DNA from: Miltoncostaea sp050249835
GTDB taxonomy: Bacteria; Actinomycetota; Thermoleophilia; Miltoncostaeales; Miltoncostaeaceae
NCBI GenBank assembly: GCA_050249835.1
Contig: JBFWPT010000002.1
Location: forward strand, 122,229 to 186,228
Length of the DNA: 64,000 bases
Reading direction: 5' to 3'
Shown here: piece by piece, positions 59,938 through 64,000 of the stretch
Position numbering within the stretch: position 1 is the stretch's first letter
How the letters are laid out: every line of letters begins with the position of its first letter
The notes under the pieces: model-generated
Told to the model about the DNA's origin: nothing
Database searches by the model: none
Seen by the model: the letters and a program-made list of their open reading frames with translations, nothing else
Translations under genes and position numbers: made by a program

Positions 59938-60576
59938 ATGGAGCTCTCGGTCGATCAGGCTGCGGACGTCCTCGGTGTGAGTCCGCGGCGGGTTCGCGCG
60001 CTCGCCGCCGCCGGGGAGATCTCCGCGCGGAAGCTCGGCCGCATCTGGATCATCGAGGTACAGGACGGCTCGCCCGCCCGGGTGCCGGGGCGCCGCCTGT
60101 CTGCGCGCTCCGCGTGGGGCGTGCTGGGTCTCGGCCTGGAGAACCTCTCGCGCTCGGAGCGCCGGCGGGCGGAGGAACGGCGCGCACGGATCGCAGCGCT
60201 GCCCCCGCAGGCGCTCCAGCGACGCGCAGAGGTCGTCGTCCTCCACGCCCACGATGCGGCCATCGATCGCCTGGCGCGGGATGGGCGTCTCGTCCTCGGC
60301 GGCTCCTCCGCCGCCGGCGCCGTCGGCGCGGACCTGGTGGCCCTCGGCCGCGTCGAGGCGTACGTGCGTGGCTCCGATCTGGCCCCGGTGCGGAGAGACC
60401 ATGGGCTGAGGGACGCCGCTCCGGGCGACGCCGTCAACGTCCTCCTGCGGGTGCCCCGGCCCTCGTGGCCGTTCGCGCCGGGCGAACGCCACGCACCACG
60501 GCTGGTGGTCGCCGCCGACCTGCTCGAGGCCGGCGACGAGCGCAGCGTCCGGGCCGCCCGGGACCTCCTGGCGTGA
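59938..60576 (+). CDS. HTH (excisionase/MerR-like) protein, putative antitoxin
   Basis: 212 residues. Residues 1-45 form a helix-turn-helix of the excisionase/MerR-N type: MELSVDQAADVLGVSPRRVR, ALAAAGEISARKLGRIWII. A basic linker (RSERRRAEERRARIA) and a C-terminal domain of about 120 residues follow (VVVLHAHDAAIDRLARDGRL, LGGSSAAGAVGADLVALGRV). The C-terminal part is not one I can name. It is translated together with an AbiEii-like nucleotidyltransferase (GTGA overlap) behind a large palindrome, the layout of a self-repressing antitoxin. CGGAGG ribosome site. Confidence 0.75.
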   Translation: MELSVDQAADVLGVSPRRVRALAAAGEISARKLGRIWIIEVQDGSPARVPGRRLSARSAWGVLGLGLENLSRSERRRAEERRARIAALPPQALQRRAEVVVLHAHDAAIDRLARDGRLVLGGSSAAGAVGADLVALGRVEAYVRGSDLAPVRRDHGLRDAAPGDAVNVLLRVPRPSWPFAPGERHAPRLVVAADLLEAGDERSVRAARDLLA

Positions 60577-61295
60577 TCGTCCTCCCGCCACTCGGGCACC
60601 TCGGGGACGAGCTCTGGACGGCGTTGCTCGACATCGCCGATCACGGCCCCCCGGGATGGACCCTCGTGGGCGGTCAGATGGTGCTGTTGCACGGCCTGGA
60701 GCAGGGAGTCGCGCCCCCCCGCGTGAGCACGGACCTCGACCTGGTGGTCGACGCCCGCGTGCGTCCGCCGGCCATCCCCGCGATGGCGGCGGTCCTGGGA
60801 GCCCACGGCTTCCTGCTCGACGCGATCGCCCCGGACGGGGTCGGTCACCGCTTCACCCGCGGCCGGGTGTCGGTGGACGTGCTCGCCCCGGAGGGCACCG
60901 GGGAGCGGGCTGCGCTGGGCGTCGGGGCCGGTGCGGTGACGGTGCCGATCGGAGGCGGCACCTTCGCGCTGGGCCGGACCGAATGGGTGCCGGTCAGGGT
61001 GGCGGATCGCGAGGGCTCGGTACCGCGCCCGGACCTGGCCGGAGCGGTCCTCCTGAAGGCGCACGCAGCGCTCGCGGACCGCAGGCGCGGGCCCGAGCGG
61101 CACCTCTCGGACCTCGCATTCCTCCTTGGTCTCGCGCGCGATCCCTACGCCCTGCGCGAGGCCCTGGGCCCGAGGAACCGCGCCCGCATCCGCCGTGTCA
61201 CGGCGCTCGCCGATGGGGCCGACCCGGCGTGGGCGGGGACGTCGTCGGACGCAAAGGCCGCGTACACGATCGTGACGGGACGGGACGTCTCCTGA
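60573..61295 (+). CDS. AbiEii-like nucleotidyltransferase, putative toxin
   Basis: 240 residues, GTG overlapping the HTH gene's stop. Nucleotidyltransferase signature: WTLVGGQMVLLHG (G33-G34) and RVSTDLDLVVDAR with D54 and D56 as likely metal ligands; a third strand VSVDVLAPEGTGERAALG, then PDLAGAVLLKAHAALADRRR and ERHLSDLAFLLGLARDP, the K...R..DL.D..FLL pattern of AbiEii/MNT-like proteins. AbiEii toxins modify tRNA or other substrates and are blocked by an AbiEi-type antitoxin. Here the partner is an HTH protein of a different look, so it could be a variant system. Target unknown. Confidence 0.78.
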   Translation: MIVLPPLGHLGDELWTALLDIADHGPPGWTLVGGQMVLLHGLEQGVAPPRVSTDLDLVVDARVRPPAIPAMAAVLGAHGFLLDAIAPDGVGHRFTRGRVSVDVLAPEGTGERAALGVGAGAVTVPIGGGTFALGRTEWVPVRVADREGSVPRPDLAGAVLLKAHAALADRRRGPERHLSDLAFLLGLARDPYALREALGPRNRARIRRVTALADGADPAWAGTSSDAKAAYTIVTGRDVS

Positions 61296-61380
61296 CGGGT
61301 CGTCGCGACCCCTCCCGGGGTGGGTCGACGCCCCGGCGGGGACCTGCTTCACTAGCCCGCGTGCCCTGCCTCCCTCACGC

Positions 61381-61782
61381 ATGAGGACCTCCCCGGCCGC
61401 GACCGCCGCCCATACCGGGGCGGGCTCCTGCCGCCAGTGCCCGGTGTCCTGCGAGAGGGTCGTCCAGCCCGCCGGTTGCCTGGAGTCGGGGTGCCCCCGC
61501 CTCTACGCGCACGAGCGCGAGGGGCGCACCTGGGTGGGCTGCCTGTCCGGCGTCTTCGACGTCGAGATCGACCTCGACGGGCTCCACCGGCTGCAGCGCA
61601 CGAAGGCCGGGTTCGGAGGCCTGCGGGCCGCCCGCGAGCCGTTGCCGATCTGCCGGTCGCACGTCGAGCGCACCTTCGAGCACCGTGAGGCCCCGGGGTG
61701 CGTGAACCCCGACTTCCTGCTGTCCGGCACGGGGAGCACCTACACGGTCACGAGCCGCCGCGCGGAGGCCCCGGGGGACTGA
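61381..61782 (+). CDS. Cysteine-rich hypothetical protein
   Basis: 133 residues with eight cysteines in an ordered pattern: SCRQCPVSCERVV, GCLESGCPRLYAHE, WVGCLSGVFDVEIDLDGLHR, LPICRSHVERTFEH and APGCVNPDFLL. This suggests a zinc- or Fe-S-binding fold. No signal peptide. The stretch FGGLRAAREPLPICRSHVER with PGCVNPDF suggests a conserved small family; I cannot assign a function. ATG start directly after a short spacer. Confidence 0.65.
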   Translation: MRTSPAATAAHTGAGSCRQCPVSCERVVQPAGCLESGCPRLYAHEREGRTWVGCLSGVFDVEIDLDGLHRLQRTKAGFGGLRAAREPLPICRSHVERTFEHREAPGCVNPDFLLSGTGSTYTVTSRRAEAPGD

Positions 61783-61863
61783 GGCGGCCGGGCGGCCCGG
61801 CCGGTCTTCGGCACCGCGGACGTGGACATACTGGGGACCGACGCCGACCACGGAGGCCCCCGA

Positions 61864-62754
61864 GTGAGCACCGCCGAGTCCTGGCCCGCCCTGCCCCTCG
61901 CCGGGTGGCGGCCCACCAAGGAGACGATCCACCGCTACTGCCAGATCGTCGGCAAGGTGCGGATGGCGCTCATGCCGCACATGAACCACTGGTGGAACGT
62001 CACCCTCCGCGTCTCGGCGCGCGGGATCACCACGGGGCCGATGCCCTGCGCCGTGGGCCTGGCCGAGATCGAGATGGACCTCGTCGCGCACCGGGTGGTC
62101 GTGAGCACGAGCGCCGGGACGACCCACGAGTTCGCGCTGTACGACGGGCTGTCGGTCGCGGCCTTCCACACCGCCCTGTTCGACGCGCTCCGCGCCGCCG
62201 GCATCCACTGCGTCATCCTCGGCACGCCGTTCGACCTGGGCGACTCGCCGCCGTTCGCCGAGGACGAGGAGCACCACGCCTACGACGCCGACGCGGTCGC
62301 CCGGTGGTGGGCGGTGATCCGCTCGTCCCACGTCGTCTTCACGGAGTTCGCGGGGGCGTTCACCGGCAAGACGAGCCCGGTGCAGCTGTTCTGGCACTCC
62401 TTCGACCTGGCCGTGACCCGCTTCAGCGGCCGCCGGGCGCCGGCGATCGAGGGGGCCGACCCGGTCACGGCCGAGGCCTACTCGCACGAGGTGGTCTCGT
62501 TCGGCTTCTGGGCCGGCGACGACCGCATCCCCGACCCCGCCTACTACTCGTACACCGCCCCCGCGCCGCCGGGCCTGACGGAGACCGCCCTCCGTCCCGA
62601 CGGCGCGCGCTGGCAGACCGGCCCCACCGGCTCGCTCGCGCTCTACATGTACGACGACGCGCGCGCGGCCGCCGACCCGGTGGCCGCCGTGCGGGAGTTC
62701 CTCGACAGCGCCTTCGAGGCGGGGTCGACGCTCGCCGGATGGGACGTCCCGTGA
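61864..62754 (+). CDS. DUF5996 family protein
   Basis: 296 residues from GTG 61864 (the frame is open to 61822). The pattern WPALPLAGWRPTKETIHRYC, QIVGKVRMALMPHMNHWWNV, GLAEIEMDLVAHRVVVSTSA, SSHVVFTEFAGAFTGKTSPV and LFWHSFDLAVTRFSGRRAP, then HEVVSFGFWAGDDRIPDPAYYS is that of DUF5996, a soluble family of unknown function. A cluster of conserved His/Trp suggests a metal or ligand site. Its stop overlaps the next gene's GTG, coupling it to a nucleoside phosphorylase. Confidence 0.82.
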   Translation: MSTAESWPALPLAGWRPTKETIHRYCQIVGKVRMALMPHMNHWWNVTLRVSARGITTGPMPCAVGLAEIEMDLVAHRVVVSTSAGTTHEFALYDGLSVAAFHTALFDALRAAGIHCVILGTPFDLGDSPPFAEDEEHHAYDADAVARWWAVIRSSHVVFTEFAGAFTGKTSPVQLFWHSFDLAVTRFSGRRAPAIEGADPVTAEAYSHEVVSFGFWAGDDRIPDPAYYSYTAPAPPGLTETALRPDGARWQTGPTGSLALYMYDDARAAADPVAAVREFLDSAFEAGSTLAGWDVP

Positions 62755-63554
62755 GCGCCGCCGGGGCGCCCGTCGGGCTCATCACGGGCACCGGCCTCTA
62801 CGCCCTGGAGGGCCTGGAGGACGCCCGCATCGAGCGGGTCCCGACGCCCTACGGCATGGCGGACGTCCACCGCGGCACGCTCGCCGGCGTCCCCGTCGCC
62901 CACGTCCCCCGGCACGGCGCCGGCCACGCGCGGCTGTCGCACCAGGTCGACCCGCGCGTCAACGTCGCCGCCATCGCCGCCACCGGCGCCCGCGCGCTCA
63001 TCTCGACCACCGTCTGCGGGGCGGTCGACCCGTCGCTGGAGCTCGGCTCGCTGGTCGTGTTCGACGACCTCCACTTCCCCCAGAACCGGCTCGCCGACGG
63101 CAGCCTCTGCACCCTGTTCACCGGCCCGGAGATCCCCGGGCGCGGCCACTGGATCTACGAGCTGCCGTTCGGCGACGGGGTCTGCGCCGGCGTCCTGCAC
63201 GGCGCCCGGGAGGCGGGGATCGCGGTCCGCGACGGCGGCACCTACGGCCACGTGGACGGGCCGCGCCTCAACACGCGCAGCGAGATCGCCCAGTTGGCCG
63301 CGGCCGGGGTCACCTGCGTCAGCCAGACGGGCGGCCCGGAGACCGTCCTCGCCGGGGAGGCCCGCCTGCCGTTCGCCCTCGTCGGCTTCGTCACCGACCA
63401 CGCCAACGGCGTCACCGAGGAGCCCACGCCCGCCGAGACCCTGGCGCGGCTGTTCGGCGAGAGCGCCGGGGTCTTCCAGCGGATGCTCGCCGGCGCCCTG
63501 CCCGCCGTGGCGGCCGACCCGGGGGAGCCCGCGGGCATCATGTTCGCCCTCTGA
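62751..63554 (+). CDS. 5'-methylthioadenosine/purine nucleoside phosphorylase family protein
   Basis: 267 residues. PNP_UDP_1 fold: VGLITGTGLYALEGLEDARI, TPYGMADVHRGTLAGVPVAH, VPRHGAGHARLSHQVDPRVN (phosphate-binding RHG...H and the MTAP-like HxVxPRxN), TTVCGAVDPSLELGSLVVFD, GTYGHVDGPRLNTRSEIAQL and VSQTGGPETVLAGEARLPFA. The usual VGMT(L)xPE is SQTGGPET here, so base preference is uncertain. It would salvage methylthioadenosine or related nucleosides. GTG start in the DUF5996 stop. Confidence 0.87.
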   Translation: MSAAGAPVGLITGTGLYALEGLEDARIERVPTPYGMADVHRGTLAGVPVAHVPRHGAGHARLSHQVDPRVNVAAIAATGARALISTTVCGAVDPSLELGSLVVFDDLHFPQNRLADGSLCTLFTGPEIPGRGHWIYELPFGDGVCAGVLHGAREAGIAVRDGGTYGHVDGPRLNTRSEIAQLAAAGVTCVSQTGGPETVLAGEARLPFALVGFVTDHANGVTEEPTPAETLARLFGESAGVFQRMLAGALPAVAADPGEPAGIMFAL

Positions 63555-63598
63555 GCCGAGGGGAGGCGCCGGACCCGGCGCCCGTGCGAGGATGCGGC

Positions 63599-63877
63599 AT
63601 GGACGGGACGAAGGTGCCGCTCTGGACGCGCGCGGTGGCCGATCCGGCCTTCCGCGAGGCCCTCATCGGGGACCCGCTGCGCGCGCTCGCCGACGCCGGC
63701 GACGTGAGCGCGTCGGCCGAGCAGATCGCCCAGCTCGAGGACATGGACACCGAGGCGCGCTCCGAGTTCGTGCGCGGCGTGGTGCGCGAGGTGCACATGC
63801 GCGGCGGCCAGGCGCGCTTCGGCGCCATCGGCCGCGACGGCCGCCTCGGCGGCGCCGCGCCCGACCAGGCGGGCTAG
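63599..63877 (+). CDS. Small protein resembling NHLP-type (Os1348-like) leaders
   Basis: 92 residues. PLWTRAVADPAFREALIGDP, LRALADAGDVSASAEQIAQL and EDMDTEARSEFVRGVVREV resemble the nitrile-hydratase-related helical domain found in small Os1348-type proteins and in NHLP leader peptides (pattern A..D..FR..LL.DP..AL...G). The C-terminus GAIGRDGRLGGAAPDQAG lacks a clear Gly-Gly cleavage core rich in Cys/Ser/Thr. No modification or export genes are within the window, so it may be a stand-alone protein. Start ATG 63599 (GTG 63584 is possible). Confidence 0.6.
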   Translation: MDGTKVPLWTRAVADPAFREALIGDPLRALADAGDVSASAEQIAQLEDMDTEARSEFVRGVVREVHMRGGQARFGAIGRDGRLGGAAPDQAG

Positions 63878-63894
63878 GCTGAACTGACTCCGGG

Positions 63895-63922
63895 ATCTCG
63901 CGACAGTCGCCTGTCGCGAGAT
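63895..63922 (+). terminator. Stem-loop after the small protein
   Basis: Perfect 11-bp inverted repeat ATCTCGCGACA / TGTCGCGAGAT with a 6-base loop 17 bases after the stop. It could be a terminator or a protein-binding palindrome. Confidence 0.5.
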
Positions 63923-63940
63923 GCACCCCGAAAGCACCGG

Positions 63941-63963
63941 CGGCCCCGAGGATGTCGGGGCCG
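63941..63963. terminator. Second stem-loop near the window end
   Basis: Perfect 9-bp repeat CGGCCCCGA / TCGGGGCCG with a 5-base loop. It may terminate transcription arriving from beyond the window. No gene can be supported between here and 64000. Confidence 0.45.
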
Positions 63964-64000
63964 TCCGGGCTGCGGCTCATGGTCGCTCCATCACCGCCAA

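Noticed and set aside
63663..63980. Minus-strand reading frame at the window end
   Set aside because: It is antisense to the small leader-like gene and to two hairpins, with Arg-rich random composition.
1..64000. tRNA or rRNA genes, CRISPR arrays, transposases, prophage genes
   Set aside because: No T-arm consensus with a matching acceptor stem, no regular repeat-spacer series and no transposase or phage structural motif was found.

Overview
The window is 64 kb of very GC-rich bacterial DNA, densely packed, with many GTG starts and many ATGA/GTGA stop-start overlaps. Gene content (a LutABC lactate system, SpoU-type methyltransferase, FtsEX-CtpA-RNase R-SmpB, a tmRNA whose tag ends LALAA, HU, DnaE with a PHP domain) fits an uncultured member of the Actinomycetota. 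Class Thermoleophilia is my best guess from overall style, but this is inference and weakly held. Two runs of exactly 100 N (8270-8369 and 19906-20005) are each flanked by identical 127-bp copies. The sequence is therefore a scaffold, probably a metagenome assembly, and the two 'gaps' are probably unmerged contig overlaps rather than missing DNA.

Layout. 1-5.4 kb: ftsE (5' cut off), ftsX, a carboxy-terminal processing protease, an RNase II/R-type exonuclease, smpB and an NTF2-like protein, all on the + strand. 5.4-7.9 kb: a large secreted DUF4091-type protein (-). 8.5-12.7 kb: a + strand membrane module of an AI-2E family exporter, a YbhN-like flippase-type protein and a holin-like/phosphatase fusion. 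12.7-15.4 kb: lutA-lutB-lutC (-). 15.4-15.8 kb: the tmRNA gene (+) with a pseudoknot, a tag reading frame and a strong terminator. 15.9-25.9 kb: mixed single genes (STAS-like, FMN-binding, M1 peptidase, SIMPL, YaaA, sugar isomerase, 3-hydroxyacyl-CoA dehydrogenase, diguanylate cyclase, trypsin-like protease, a zinc-ribbon-like unknown).

26.5-36.1 kb: HU, proA, then infC-rpmI-rplT-spoU-pheS-pheT running into argC-argJ. 36.1-41.3 kb: a metal-ion block on the - strand (binding protein, two permeases, ATPase, then a cation diffusion facilitator) that separates argCJ from argB-argD at 41.3-43.3 kb. 43.3-48.0 kb: an MFS transporter and a MacB/FtsX-type ABC exporter. 48.6-50.7 kb: a lower-GC restriction-modification island with an intact Bpu10I-family endonuclease and a DNA methyltransferase broken by a one-base frameshift. 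50.9-55.5 kb: an anti-sigma-type ATPase, argG, two propeller-like proteins and an AlkZ-like winged-helix protein. 56.3-59.7 kb: dnaE. 59.9-61.3 kb: an HTH protein plus AbiEii-like nucleotidyltransferase pair behind a long palindrome, a likely toxin-antitoxin unit. 61.4-63.9 kb: a Cys-rich unknown, a DUF5996 protein, a methylthioadenosine phosphorylase-like enzyme and a small protein resembling nitrile-hydratase-type leaders.

The most distinctive points are the frameshifted methyltransferase beside an intact nuclease, the toxin-antitoxin-like pair with its operator, a tmRNA with an odd T-loop, a DtxR-like operator in front of a metal transporter whose permease is fused to a DtxR-like domain, and apparent CTG start codons. 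No rRNA, tRNA, CRISPR array, insertion sequence or prophage was seen.
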